The notes below the pieces were generated by a model that saw nothing but the letters and a program-made list of their open reading frames with translations, did no database searches and was not told the DNA's origin. The translations under genes were made by a program, and so were the position numbers. A stretch of DNA of 64,000 nt from Kitasatospora sp. NBC_01287 (GTDB lineage Bacteria > Actinomycetota > Actinomycetes > Streptomycetales > Streptomycetaceae). The stretch spans positions 800,766 to 864,765 of the forward strand of contig NZ_JAPEPB010000002.1 in NCBI RefSeq assembly GCF_026340565.1. The letters run 5' to 3'. This document shows, piece by piece, positions 24,347-31,948 of the stretch (positions are counted from its first letter, which is position 1; each line of letters begins with the position of its first letter).

Positions 24347-25063
24347 ATGTTCGACACCGCCGACGATCCCCTTCCGATACCCCAATGTTGCTGCTGCGGC
24401 TACGAGCTGCACGGCGCCGACTACGGCCGGCTGGCCTGTTGGCGGTGTGAGGAGCGCCTGTACGACCGCCTCAACGAGGTCGGCGAGCTGTGGGCGAAGC
24501 TCCCTGGCAGTGCTCACCGCCCGGTTGGCAAGCGCTCCCCTGGGCGTTCCATGAGCGTTCACCCCGGCATGCCCGGCAACGCCACGGTCATCAATCTGAC
24601 CGCGGGTGGTGATGACACCCCGCTCGGCCGGCTTCTCGCGGTGGAGGAGGACTGGCGTCGGGCCCGCGGCTTCACTGTGCAGGTGTGGCGCGGCAGTGTC
24701 GAGCAGACGATGCCGCTGGTCCTCAGGTTCCTGCGTGACAACTTGCCGTGGGCGTGCGGGGCGCACAAGAACCCGGGGCTGCTCCCTGACGGATCCGAGC
24801 TGCTTCCCGATGTGCAGCTGCTGGACGAGGCGTTGCGGCGCACCGTCGGCGAACTTGCCCAGACCGTCACCGGTGAGCGGCGGCCGCGCACGATCCCGGT
24901 CATGTGTGGCGCCGAGTGGGACGACGGGGCGACGTGCTCGGCGGAGATCCGGGTCGGGGCGCAGACGCTCCGCACGGTCTGTCCCGGCTGTGGCGCCGAG
25001 TGGACCAGGGAGATTTTCCTTCGTCTTGCGGCGGAGGCCAACCAGATGGGAGCAGCAGCATGA
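24347..25063 (+). CDS. Zinc-ribbon phage protein (238 aa)
   Basis: The N-terminal CCCCGYELHGADYGRLACWR (ending CEERL) and C-terminal CSAE...VCPGCGAEWTRE each form a zinc ribbon, with a helical middle (VGELWAKLPGSAHR; MPLVLRFLRDN). Proteins of this layout are frequent in Streptomyces prophages and may bind DNA. ACGGAG precedes ATG 24347. Function unknown. Confidence 0.65.
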   Translation: MFDTADDPLPIPQCCCCGYELHGADYGRLACWRCEERLYDRLNEVGELWAKLPGSAHRPVGKRSPGRSMSVHPGMPGNATVINLTAGGDDTPLGRLLAVEEDWRRARGFTVQVWRGSVEQTMPLVLRFLRDNLPWACGAHKNPGLLPDGSELLPDVQLLDEALRRTVGELAQTVTGERRPRTIPVMCGAEWDDGATCSAEIRVGAQTLRTVCPGCGAEWTREIFLRLAAEANQMGAAA

Positions 25064-25449
25064 CCGACCCTGCCTTCGTCCACCAGGTGCTGGACGTCTT
25101 CGCCCGAGCGGAATGCCACACCGAACTTCTCTGGCACGTCCGCGACGAGAGCATTACGTTCCATGCGAACGTCAGCGACGTCTTCGCGTGGGGCTCAGCC
25201 GACGCCGAGGAGATCACGCCGGAGCGGCTGCCGGTGCTGGAACAGGCGCTCACGGATCTTCAGGAAATCAACTCGCCAGAGTACTTGCCTGAGCTGTACG
25301 CCGCTCGGATCCGCGGGATGCGTCCACAGGGTGCCGCGTACCCGGATGACGCCCCGACGCAGGCTCTGCTGGACGCGTGCGGCCCGGAGCGGACCCTCGG
25401 CTTGGGGAATCCGAAGCGGCCGCCGGTTCCGAAGGAGGTCGCGCAGTGA
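25060..25449 (+). CDS. Hypothetical phage protein (129 aa)
   Basis: ATG overlaps the preceding stop. ECHTELLWHVRDESITFHAN and VSDVFAWGSADAEEITPERL are followed by helices; the pattern is shared by several actinophage proteins of unknown role. Possibly binds nucleic acid or a host protein. Confidence 0.6.
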   Translation: MTDPAFVHQVLDVFARAECHTELLWHVRDESITFHANVSDVFAWGSADAEEITPERLPVLEQALTDLQEINSPEYLPELYAARIRGMRPQGAAYPDDAPTQALLDACGPERTLGLGNPKRPPVPKEVAQ

Positions 25450-25667
25450 CGGGCGGCGAGCTGACGGCGGCGTGGCTGGTCGGGATCTTGTGCGTCACCG
25501 GCGCGGTGTCGTCGATGGTGAAGGCGTGGGCCGCGGCCAGGCGGGAGACCGCGAGATCCCAGGAGGCAGTTGCGCTCGCCTACTTGCAGGCGCAGCAGGC
25601 GACGGTCGAGGCCCAGCACGGCTGGCTGACGGTCCCGGAGACCTGGTCGAAGGACGGTGGCCTGTGA
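25446..25667 (+). CDS. Small membrane-anchored helical protein (73 aa)
   Basis: GTGA overlap. N-terminal helix TAAWLVGILCVTGAVSSMV, then a cytoplasmic amphipathic helix. Unknown; bitopic topology. Confidence 0.55.
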   Translation: MTGGELTAAWLVGILCVTGAVSSMVKAWAAARRETARSQEAVALAYLQAQQATVEAQHGWLTVPETWSKDGGL

Positions 25668-25813
25668 GCGGCGGCTGTTGCCAGGCCCGCGGCGGTGACG
25701 AGGAGTTGCGGCTGCAGTGCATCCGGGAGCCGCACCCGGGCGACGACTGGCATTTGGACGGGCCGGAACGCTGGTGGAAGACGATTCCAGGCGAGCAGGA
25801 GGAGGCGCCGTGA
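25664..25813 (+). CDS. Hypothetical peptide (49 aa)
   Basis: GTGA overlaps at both ends. Short Trp-rich acidic product. Unknown. Confidence 0.5.
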   Translation: MSGGCCQARGGDEELRLQCIREPHPGDDWHLDGPERWWKTIPGEQEEAP

Positions 25814-26091
25814 CGGCCCACGACTATCTGAGCACCGGCTGCCTGCACGGCGACATGCTGCTGCCGGACGGGCGTACCGGGCACGACTACTGCCAGTCGG
25901 ACATGGGCGCGGCAGGGGCCAAGAAGCCGGCGCAGTGCAAGTTCTGCCAGGCCCCGTGCTCGTGCGAATGCCACGAGGAACCGCTACTTGGTGATGCCCG
26001 GCGGCTCGCTCAGCAGGCCAGACGCCAGCTTGGCCCCGTTCAGATGGTGGCTGCCCGGCTGAGGGCGCTGCACGAGGGGAGGCAGCAGTGA
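25810..26091 (+). CDS. Cys/His-rich protein (93 aa)
   Basis: GTGA overlap. A cluster (QCKFCQAPCSCECHEE) at about residues 42-57 could bind zinc, followed by a helical tail. Unknown. Confidence 0.55.
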   Translation: MTAHDYLSTGCLHGDMLLPDGRTGHDYCQSDMGAAGAKKPAQCKFCQAPCSCECHEEPLLGDARRLAQQARRQLGPVQMVAARLRALHEGRQQ

Positions 26092-26603
26092 TCGAGTCCT
26101 CGCCCCTTCCGGGGTCGATAGGTCTGACGTCGATCGCTGGCGCGGTCGGTCTGGGGATCCGGGTTGGCCAGTGGCTGAACGGCGGCGGCTTCACCGAGTT
26201 TGAGCACGCCTTCCTGGTGCTCCCCGACGGCCAGCTGCTGGAGGCCGAGCCGGGCGGCGCCAGGATCGCCGGCCTGGACGAGTACGCGGGCCGACACGTC
26301 GAGTATGTGGCGCCGGCCGGGCTGACGGACGGGCAGCGGGCGGCGATCTGCGCCGCGGCCCTGCGGTACGTCGGGGTCGGCTACTCCGCGGCGGAGTACT
26401 TCGCAATCGCCGCGCACCGGTTCCACCTGCCGGTTCCGGGTCTACGTCGGCACATCTCGGACTCGCGCCGGATGATCTGTTCGCAGTTGGTCGACCAGTG
26501 CTACCAGGACGCGGGTGTGCACCTGTTCCAGGACGGGCGCTGGCCCGGCTACGTCACGCCAGGCGACCTCTGGCAGCTGCTCGGGCGAGGTGAGCAGCGG
26601 TGA
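26088..26603 (+). CDS. Permuted papain-fold (YiiX/NlpC-P60-like) cysteine hydrolase
   Basis: The 171-residue product has FEHAFLVLPDGQLLEAEPGG (catalytic-type His) and MICSQLVDQCYQDAG (Cys near the C-terminal third), the inverted His...Cys order of circularly permuted NlpC/P60 (YiiX/LRAT-like) enzymes. These hydrolyse amide or ester bonds; a cell-wall or lipid-linked substrate is possible. No signal peptide. GTGA overlaps at both ends. Confidence 0.72.
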   Translation: MIESSPLPGSIGLTSIAGAVGLGIRVGQWLNGGGFTEFEHAFLVLPDGQLLEAEPGGARIAGLDEYAGRHVEYVAPAGLTDGQRAAICAAALRYVGVGYSAAEYFAIAAHRFHLPVPGLRRHISDSRRMICSQLVDQCYQDAGVHLFQDGRWPGYVTPGDLWQLLGRGEQR

Positions 26604-26896
26604 GTGACTTCCCCGACATGCTGCCCAGCAGCAACCGCGCCGCCCGCGACCGCATCGAAGCCGCCCTCACCGACATGGACTGGTCCGAGCAGTCCGTGCT
26701 TCAGATCTCACACGAGCACGCCCGCCGCGTCCTGGCCGGCGCCGTACGCAAGGCGTTCTCGCCCGAGCTGGCCCGCATGCGGGAGACCGAGGCCACTCTG
26801 GCCCGTCTGCGCCGTGTCATCCGCAGCGCACCTGAGGCCGGCACCATCCCGACTCGGAAGCTGCTGGACGCCCTGTACGGGGAGGAGGGGCGGTGA
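26600..26896 (+). CDS. Hypothetical helical protein (98 aa)
   Basis: GTGA overlap. Arg/Glu-rich helices (ARRVLAGAVRKAFSPELARM). Unknown. Confidence 0.55.
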   Translation: MSDFPDMLPSSNRAARDRIEAALTDMDWSEQSVLQISHEHARRVLAGAVRKAFSPELARMRETEATLARLRRVIRSAPEAGTIPTRKLLDALYGEEGR

Positions 26897-27039
26897 GCGG
26901 CCGCCCGGATCCGATGGTGCGGCAGATCTTGCGGGCGTTCAACGTGGCGGCGAAGGACATCGGTTTGGTGCAGCGGTCGGCGTTTTCGTCGGAGTACAGG
27001 CGTCGTCAGCGGGCCCGGGTGAAGCGGAGGCGGCGGTGA
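26893..27039 (+). CDS. Very basic 48-residue protein
   Basis: GTGA overlaps at both ends. The C-terminal half is almost entirely Arg/Lys (EYRRRQRARVKRRRR), suggesting nucleic-acid binding. Confidence 0.5.
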   Translation: MSGRPDPMVRQILRAFNVAAKDIGLVQRSAFSSEYRRRQRARVKRRRR

Positions 27040-27362
27040 GCGGTGTGGAGTGGCCCGTGCTGCCGAACGGGCGGCGACCCGAGGACTACAGGGTGGTGTG
27101 GGACATGGTGATCACTGACGCTGCGGTGCTACGAGCTGTCCTGGGTGATGAGTTGGTGGATGCGGCGCTTCAGTCTCCGTTGCGGCTGTCGCGGCGGGTC
27201 CGGGTGCACCGGCTCCTGCGGGGCTGCTGGGAGGTTCTGTGTCCGTGCTGCCCTGGGTGGCCGCTGGTGGCGCAGGTTGGGTCGCGGGAGAGGGCGATGC
27301 AGCAGGCGCGCGAGCATCTGGTCGAGGCGCATCCGAAGGATCGAGCAGGGAGATGGTCATGA
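27036..27362 (+). CDS. Hypothetical CxxC protein (108 aa)
   Basis: GTGA overlap. CWEVLCPCCPGWP and a final helix with HLVEAH give a possible C-x2-C/H-x4-H zinc finger. Unknown. Confidence 0.55.
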   Translation: MSGVEWPVLPNGRRPEDYRVVWDMVITDAAVLRAVLGDELVDAALQSPLRLSRRVRVHRLLRGCWEVLCPCCPGWPLVAQVGSRERAMQQAREHLVEAHPKDRAGRWS

Positions 27363-27532
27363 CTGAGACCGATGGTCAGCTGGCATACCGCGTCTACATC
27401 GACACGATGACTGCGCACGAGTCCCTGTCCGTGTGGCCGCCGAGACCGTGGGGGGATCTCTCCGCTGCCGCGCGGGACGCTTGGGAGCAGGCGGCTCGGG
27501 CTGTGCTGGAGGGGGTTCGGAGCGGTGGCTGA
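27359..27532 (+). CDS. Hypothetical protein (57 aa)
   Basis: ATGA overlap. Short helical product with paired Trp (VWPPRPWGDLSAAARDAWEQ). Unknown. Confidence 0.5.
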   Translation: MTETDGQLAYRVYIDTMTAHESLSVWPPRPWGDLSAAARDAWEQAARAVLEGVRSGG

Positions 27533-28541
27533 GGGTTCGGCGGTCGAGTTCCTGCGGCAGGCGCACGTCCGGGCCGAGGAGTTGGCGCGGGCGGCGACGC
27601 GTGGGCCGTGGACGGTGCATTCGCACGACTGGACGAGTAGCTTCGCCGCGTCGATCGGCCACCACTTTGAGGCTGACGTCGTGGGCGGTGGCCACGAGGG
27701 CGGCGGGGTCGTTGATTTGGCCGACGCGGAGTTCATCGTGGCGAACGACCCGGCCGCGGTGCTGCGCCGTGTCGCCGCCGAGCGGCAGATCCTCGCCGAG
27801 CACCAGCCGACGCGGGACGACTGGGACAGTCGACTGTATGAACCGTGCGAGCTGGCGGGTTGCCGCTGCAGCTCTCGCGAGGACGACGAGTACGTGTTGG
27901 CGTGCGGCTCGTGCGCGACGGGCAATCCGTACGACGCCGTGCTGCAGCACTGGCCCGTGCCGGACGGTGCTGCTGCTCGCCCAGGCCTGGGGCTGGGAGG
28001 AGGAAGCATCGTGACGACCTTCTACCTCAAGCGGCCCGGCCAGTACAGCGACGAAGCCGAGGCCATCGTCTGTGGGGACGACGACAGCTGGCCCGGCAGT
28101 ACTCACGCCGCCGAGGACGAGTGGGCGCTGTCGCTGCCGCATTCGTGTGACGCGTGGGAGATCGGGATCGGCTCCCTGGGCGATGTGCTGGAGGCGGCTC
28201 GGGAGTTCCGGGCTGGCCTGGATGAGGCGATCCGCCGACTGGAACAGGAGCAGGCTGAGGATGGCAACGAGCCTGCCCGGTATGCGGCGGCGCGTGCGGG
28301 CGCGGCTCGGTCGCTGCGGGAGATGGAGGAGGAGGCGGCCGAGCTTGGCCTCGGGTCGCTCGCGGGGCTCGCTGGCTGGCAGGCCGAGCAGTTCGAGGGC
28401 TGGACGCCGTTCACGGCGTTGCCCGACTCGGCGTTTCGTCTCGCCCGGCGGCCGCCGGAGATTCCCGCCGCCTGTTACGCGGCGTCCTGGGGCTGGGTGC
28501 ATGTCCGGCCGGGCTGCAGGTGCCCGCGCACTCGCCGATGA
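27525..28541 (+). CDS. DUF6221-like protein apparently fused to the next gene by a 1-nt frameshift
   Basis: As written, a 338-residue frame runs from GTG 27525. Residues 1-143 match DUF6221-type proteins (EFLRQAHVRAEELARAATRG, DPAAVLRRVAAERQIL, CGSCATG). The expected C-terminus (W-P-C-x-V-L-x-x-L-A...W) instead appears in the +1 frame after Trp143, as PCRTVLLLAQAWGWEEEAS with a stop at 28012-28014 that would overlap GTG 28011. One extra C in CCC (27954-27956) explains both. So this is either a recent fusion, a frameshift site or a base-call error; residues beyond 162 belong to a separate ancestral gene. Confidence 0.7.
   Translation: MAEGSAVEFLRQAHVRAEELARAATRGPWTVHSHDWTSSFAASIGHHFEADVVGGGHEGGGVVDLADAEFIVANDPAAVLRRVAAERQILAEHQPTRDDWDSRLYEPCELAGCRCSSREDDEYVLACGSCATGNPYDAVLQHWPVPDGAAARPGLGLGGGSIVTTFYLKRPGQYSDEAEAIVCGDDDSWPGSTHAAEDEWALSLPHSCDAWEIGIGSLGDVLEAAREFRAGLDEAIRRLEQEQAEDGNEPARYAAARAGAARSLREMEEEAAELGLGSLAGLAGWQAEQFEGWTPFTALPDSAFRLARRPPEIPAACYAASWGWVHVRPGCRCPRTRR
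28011..28541 (+). CDS. Ancestral separate gene now in frame with DUF6221 (176 aa if started at GTG 28011)
   Basis: GGAGGAGGAAGC immediately precedes GTG 28011, a strong ribosome site inside the longer frame. The product starts VTTFYLKRPGQYSDEAEAIV and has coiled-coil helices (EFRAGLDEAIRRLEQEQAED). Function unknown. Likely made independently even if upstream reading continues. Confidence 0.6.
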   Translation: MTTFYLKRPGQYSDEAEAIVCGDDDSWPGSTHAAEDEWALSLPHSCDAWEIGIGSLGDVLEAAREFRAGLDEAIRRLEQEQAEDGNEPARYAAARAGAARSLREMEEEAAELGLGSLAGLAGWQAEQFEGWTPFTALPDSAFRLARRPPEIPAACYAASWGWVHVRPGCRCPRTRR

Positions 28542-28756
28542 TGGGTCCCGTGGGCGAGGTGGCTGGGATGGTTTGCGGGCATTGCGGGCGGCCGTGTGCC
28601 TGGAATCCGTGGGGCCGGTGCTCCTGGTTCTGCTTTGACCGGCCACGTGAGGACCCGGCGGAGCATGCGGCGATGATCGAGGCCGCGCCGGAGGCGTTCG
28701 CCTGGTTCATGGGGCTCGGGCCGGGTGAGCGGGTCGACGGGCCGGGCGATGGTTAG
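28538..28756 (+). CDS. Cys-rich hypothetical protein (72 aa)
   Basis: ATG overlaps the previous stop (ATGA). CGHCGRPCAWNPWGRCSWFC is a dense Cys cluster near residues 13-32. Last gene of the rightward block; its TAG overlaps the convergent stop of the leftward operon. Confidence 0.55.
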   Translation: MMGPVGEVAGMVCGHCGRPCAWNPWGRCSWFCFDRPREDPAEHAAMIEAAPEAFAWFMGLGPGERVDGPGDG

Positions 28757-29046
28757 GGGCTGTCCTCGGGCGCCTGGACCTTGCGGACCGTGCAGTCGCC
28801 AGCCGTAAGGCGCTCGTTGAGGGCGTTGATGGTGTCGGGGCGCAGCGGAGCGTTGACCTGTGCGGCGTACGTGCTGGCGGCCTGCTGTTCCAGTTCTGCG
28901 ACCCGGGCGGCCAGTTGGTCGCATTCGTCAGCGATCGGCTGCACGATCTCCATGACCGTGTCGGCGAGCGGCACTGTCTGCCCGTCGCGGATGGCAGGGT
29001 GCAGGCCGAGCGCGCACTCGATACGGGCCCGCAGGTCGTCGGTCAT
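28753..29046 (-). CDS. Helical hypothetical protein, last gene of the leftward operon (97 aa)
   Basis: The product has a coiled-coil middle (IADECDQLAARVAELEQQAA) and an N-terminal LRARIECALGLHPAIRDG. ATG overlaps the preceding stop (ATGA). Convergent with 28538 with overlapping stops and no terminator space. Confidence 0.6.
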   Translation of the reverse strand: MTDDLRARIECALGLHPAIRDGQTVPLADTVMEIVQPIADECDQLAARVAELEQQAASTYAAQVNAPLRPDTINALNERLTAGDCTVRKVQAPEDSP

Positions 29047-29246
29047 GTCTGGTCTCCGGTGATGGCCCTGGCGAGGGCGAGAGCCTCGTTGCTGCCGGCC
29101 ACGCCGGGCAGCATCCCGTCAAGGTTGGTCTTGCTGGTCAGCCTGCGGAGGAGCGCGGCGATCAGCGGGTTATAGGACGCGGGGAGCCCGGACGGGCGCT
29201 CGGCAAGCTCCCGGATCGCGGCCTGTAGGACTTCGACGTCGGTCAC
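29043..29246 (-). CDS. Hypothetical protein (67 aa)
   Basis: GTG 29246 overlaps the upstream stop (GTGA). Contains VLQAAIRELAERPSGLPASY and a helical tail ALALARAITGDQ. Unknown. Confidence 0.55.
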   Translation of the reverse strand: MTDVEVLQAAIRELAERPSGLPASYNPLIAALLRRLTSKTNLDGMLPGVAGSNEALALARAITGDQT

Positions 29247-29623
29247 TTCATCATCTCCGGGTCGAACGGGATGCTGCACTTGATGCACGGGCCACCATGC
29301 GGCGGCTCGCCGGGGAAGTTGTAGGCGGGGGAGACGTGCTGGCAGGGCTGCTCCTGGTCGTGGCAGCCGGCGCAGTCGTCGACGTTGCCGTTCTCGCAGC
29401 AGTGCTGGTCGAGTGGGGTTCCGGTGTCGGCGTGGAGCCGGTAGTCGTCGAGCATCTCATCGAGGTACCACCAGACGCCGTCGCGTTCTTGCCGGCGGTC
29501 CCGGTGCGCCTTGAGCCACTGCTCGAACTGGTCACCGCGGCGGGGCAGGGGCTCGGGCTGGTAGCTGGGGCCGGTGTGGAGTACGGCCGCGCCGAGTCGA
29601 CGCCAGAAACTGCGGTCGGTCAC
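29243..29623 (-). CDS. Cys-rich hypothetical protein (126 aa)
   Basis: CCENGNVDDCAGCHDQEQPC and CIKC near the C-terminus could form two zinc sites; the N-terminus is Arg/Trp-rich. GTGA overlaps on both sides. Unknown. Confidence 0.6.
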   Translation of the reverse strand: MTDRSFWRRLGAAVLHTGPSYQPEPLPRRGDQFEQWLKAHRDRRQERDGVWWYLDEMLDDYRLHADTGTPLDQHCCENGNVDDCAGCHDQEQPCQHVSPAYNFPGEPPHGGPCIKCSIPFDPEMMK

Positions 29624-29868
29624 TGCTCCTCCGTCGGGTACTGCTCGCCGCGGGCCAACGCTGCGCGGGCTTGTTGGGCTTCGGCGATGAACGCGTCCAG
29701 GCGGGCGAGGGCCGTGGTCTGGACGGTGGGGTCCTCATACGCGTTCTCGTCGTCGATGCGCCACTGGTCACACTGGTGGGGCAGGAAGACGCGCCAGCCG
29801 GGCTTGTTGTCCTCATCCCAGGGCTCGTCAACGTACTCCACGGTGAAGCCGAACTTCCTGGCGGTCAT
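29620..29868 (-). CDS. Hypothetical protein (82 aa)
   Basis: ATG 29868 overlaps the upstream stop and follows a GGAGG-type site. Beta-then-helix composition (FGFTVEYVDEPWDEDNKPGW; LARLDAFIAEAQQARAALA). Unknown. Confidence 0.55.
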   Translation of the reverse strand: MTARKFGFTVEYVDEPWDEDNKPGWRVFLPHQCDQWRIDDENAYEDPTVQTTALARLDAFIAEAQQARAALARGEQYPTEEQ

Positions 29869-30104
29869 CCCCGGACCTCCTTCTCGCAGGTGTCGCAGAG
29901 TGGGTGGTCGCCGGGTGTGGCCCCGTAGTTGCCGCAGATCTGGCACTCGGTGTTGGCGCGGGCGGAGGCGAGATCATCGGCCAGATCGATGAGCGTGTTC
30001 AGCAACTCGTCACGGCTGTGGTCTTCCCGCAGGTGCTCGTACAGGTCCGTCCGGCCGTACAGGTCGTCTTCGTTGCAGTCGGCGATGGGGCAGGTGGTGA
30101 TCAT
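29865..30104 (-). CDS. Double zinc-finger-like protein (79 aa)
   Basis: CPIADCNEDDLYGRTDLYEH followed by REDH is a C2H2-type finger; CQICGNYGATPGDHPLCDTC is a second, four-cysteine finger. Likely nucleic-acid binding. ATGA overlaps. Confidence 0.6.
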   Translation of the reverse strand: MITTCPIADCNEDDLYGRTDLYEHLREDHSRDELLNTLIDLADDLASARANTECQICGNYGATPGDHPLCDTCEKEVRG

Positions 30105-30643
30105 GCTGCGGTCTCCGTCTCCAGCGAGTTGGCCCAGTCGGCGAGCGCCTCGAAGTCGGCAGGCAGCATGCCGAGGCGCGGATCGACGTGATGAAGGAGC
30201 GCCGGGCCTTCGTGGACATCGGTCACGAACTCCCGGTCCGCAGCGCCGATCTCGTCGTCGACCCACGCGAACGGCCGGCCCTGCGCCCAGCGGACGACCT
30301 CCCACGTCTTGAAGTACATGCCGTCCGGCCGGCTGGCCCAGAGGTGCTCGAACGGCACGTGCGGCAGCTCGGGGAGGCCGAGGTGCGGGCCGATCCAGTA
30401 GTTCGCTTCGGCCTGCCACGTGGTGCACCACACGAGGTCGTACGGCAGGGCCTGCAGCATGGCGCCGTGATCGTGGTTGAGCCAGACGCGCAGGGGCTTG
30501 GCGCGGCGGGGGTTGGCTTGCCGGGCGATCCAGGAGGCGGGCAGCATGCGGTAGGTGGAGTATCCGTCGGGGCGTCGGGTGGCCTTCGCGGCGAACGGAT
30601 TGAGCGGTCCGTCAACATCGATCAGGAGCAGCGGGCGAGTCAT
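30101..30643 (-). CDS. HAD-superfamily phosphatase-like protein
   Basis: The 180-residue product has motif I LLLIDVDGPLNP (Asp9, Asp11), motif II WCTTW near residue 80 and motif IV FAWVDDEIG with the acidic pair. All catalytic HAD elements are present. Substrate unknown; phage HAD enzymes act on nucleotides or RNA ends. In an operon with a MESH1-like hydrolase, so nucleotide metabolism is plausible. ATG 30643 overlaps the upstream stop. Confidence 0.75.
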   Translation of the reverse strand: MTRPLLLIDVDGPLNPFAAKATRRPDGYSTYRMLPASWIARQANPRRAKPLRVWLNHDHGAMLQALPYDLVWCTTWQAEANYWIGPHLGLPELPHVPFEHLWASRPDGMYFKTWEVVRWAQGRPFAWVDDEIGAADREFVTDVHEGPALLHHVDPRLGMLPADFEALADWANSLETETAA

Positions 30644-30786
30644 CGCCGGGCCTCCAGTAGGTGCTTGCCGTACGCGAGGTGCGCGCCGGTGACGGTGGTG
30701 TAGGTGCGGGACTGCCAGTCGCCGCATGTGCACGACGCCCAGCAGCCGTGACGGCCGGTCCGGTACAGCCAAGGGTGGTGCTTCAC
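30640..30786 (-). CDS. Small CxC protein (48 aa)
   Basis: GTG 30786 and TGA 30640 overlap both neighbours (GTGA, ATGA). The product contains GCWASCTCGDWQSRTY and a helical tail. Unknown; kept because of gene-like overlaps. Confidence 0.5.
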   Translation of the reverse strand: MKHHPWLYRTGRHGCWASCTCGDWQSRTYTTVTGAHLAYGKHLLEARR

Positions 30787-31304
30787 CGCCACAGCTGAGC
30801 CCCCAGCTCGCCGAGAAGCGCCGGGTTGACGATGCTGACGATCGCCTTGACGTCTTCGACGGGGACGGCTGCCCAGAGCACACTGCGGGCGTCTGCGTAC
30901 TTTCGGGCGAGGCGCTCGCGCTTCTCAGCAGGGAGCTGGGCGGTCCGGTCGGGGTGGCTGTTGTGCGCGTTATCAGCGATCTTGATGAGGGTGGCGCCGT
31001 AGTTCGTGACGATCGCCTCGATCTTCGCCTGGTAGGTGACGTCCGGGTTGTTCGTCACCCGTTGCACCAGATCGACGACTGTACCCGGCACCCCGGCGGC
31101 GAGCAGCTGTTCGGCGGTCAGGTCGGTGTCTTCGAGGGTGTCGTGGAGGAGCCCGGCCATCTGCATGCCGACGCCGAACGGTGCGAGGCCGGCGGCGACA
31201 GCTTCGACGTGCCGGATGTACGGGGCACCGATCTTGTCGAACTGTCCGGCGTGAGCTTCGGTGGCGAGGGCGTGGACGTCGGCGAGGGTGATTCGGGTCG
31301 GCAT
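30783..31304 (-). CDS. MESH1/SpoT-like HD-domain (p)ppGpp or nucleotide hydrolase
   Basis: The 173-residue product has ATEAHAGQFDKIGAPYIRHV (His32), MAGLLHDTLEDTDLT (His54-Asp55 and the ED pair) and LIKIADNAHNS, the metal and pyrophosphate-binding motifs of stand-alone SpoT-type hydrolases (small alarmone hydrolase, MESH1). No synthetase or regulatory domain. It could lower the host alarmone during infection or process a related nucleotide. A GATAAT box (31338-31343) and hairpin just upstream suggest its own promoter. Confidence 0.85.
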   Translation of the reverse strand: MPTRITLADVHALATEAHAGQFDKIGAPYIRHVEAVAAGLAPFGVGMQMAGLLHDTLEDTDLTAEQLLAAGVPGTVVDLVQRVTNNPDVTYQAKIEAIVTNYGATLIKIADNAHNSHPDRTAQLPAEKRERLARKYADARSVLWAAVPVEDVKAIVSIVNPALLGELGAQLWR

Positions 31305-31337
31305 GAGGGTGCCTCTCGGGCTGGGTGGTATGCGTCG

Positions 31338-31343
31338 ATTATC
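31338..31343 (-). promoter_or_regulatory. -10-like GATAAT upstream of the HD hydrolase
   Basis: On the minus strand GATAAT lies 34 nt before the ATG at 31304 in a locally AT-rich stretch; the -35 match is weak. Consistent with an internal promoter for 31304 to 28753. Confidence 0.5.
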
Positions 31344-31373
31344 TCATTTGTGCCACTTGATCGCATCTGCCTT

Positions 31374-31414
31374 GCGGGCCCAATCCGTGCCCTGAGCAGG
31401 GAAGTTGGGCCCGC
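31374..31414 (-). terminator. 10-bp inverted repeat between leftward gene groups
   Basis: GCGGGCCCAA (31374-31383) pairs perfectly with TTGGGCCCGC (31405-31414), enclosing CCCTG/CAGGG. It lies just past the stop at 31416, so it probably ends or attenuates the first group before the internal promoter. Confidence 0.6.
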
Positions 31415-31415
31415 G

Positions 31416-31694
31416 TCAGGCGCCGGGCGTGTCGCTCCTGGCCACCCAGTTCGGGCTGTAGACGACGGGCGGCTCGGGGTCGTCCTTGCGGTGGCGCAGG
31501 GCGCGCAGGGTTTCGCGGGGAGCAGTGACAGCCAGGGCGAGAAGCAACACCGTCTGGCGGAGCTTACTGCCGCAGTACCAGCTCCCACTGCTCCGCATCT
31601 GTCCCTTCGCCCAGTCGCCGAGCCAGCCCCACGGGCGGAGCCGGCCGGCCAGGTAGCCGGCCACGGCGGCCACAGCCACGACGAGCGCAGTCAC
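31416..31694 (-). CDS. Small membrane protein (92 aa)
   Basis: GTG 31694 overlaps the upstream stop. Hydrophobic helices TALVVAVAAVAGYLAG and RQTVLLLALAVTA flank a Trp-rich loop, giving a two-helix topology. Unknown. Confidence 0.6.
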   Translation of the reverse strand: MTALVVAVAAVAGYLAGRLRPWGWLGDWAKGQMRSSGSWYCGSKLRQTVLLLALAVTAPRETLRALRHRKDDPEPPVVYSPNWVARSDTPGA

Positions 31695-31948
31695 GACTGG
31701 CAGCCGATCTGGTGGTCGCCGCCGGTCCCGGTACACGTCGGGCAGGCGTCGCCCTTGAATCGGGCCTCAACGGCCTTGTCGTCGATCCGGCGGTTGATGA
31801 CCGTGGCGGTCGCGTCGATCGCCTTGGCGCACTCGTCGACCTCGAAGCGGGGGTTGTCGCCGGTGGTGGTTTCACGGCGTTCGGTGGTCTTGGTGTAGGT
31901 GCCGTCGGCTCGTTCGACCTCGACGGTGATCGTTACGGTGATCTTCAC
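31691..31948 (-). CDS. Hypothetical protein with C-terminal CxxC (85 aa)
   Basis: GTGA overlap. N-terminal beta strands (KITVTITVEVERADGTYTKT), helix, then ACPTCTGTGG with a final Cys. Unknown. Confidence 0.55.
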   Translation of the reverse strand: MKITVTITVEVERADGTYTKTTERRETTTGDNPRFEVDECAKAIDATATVINRRIDDKAVEARFKGDACPTCTGTGGDHQIGCQS

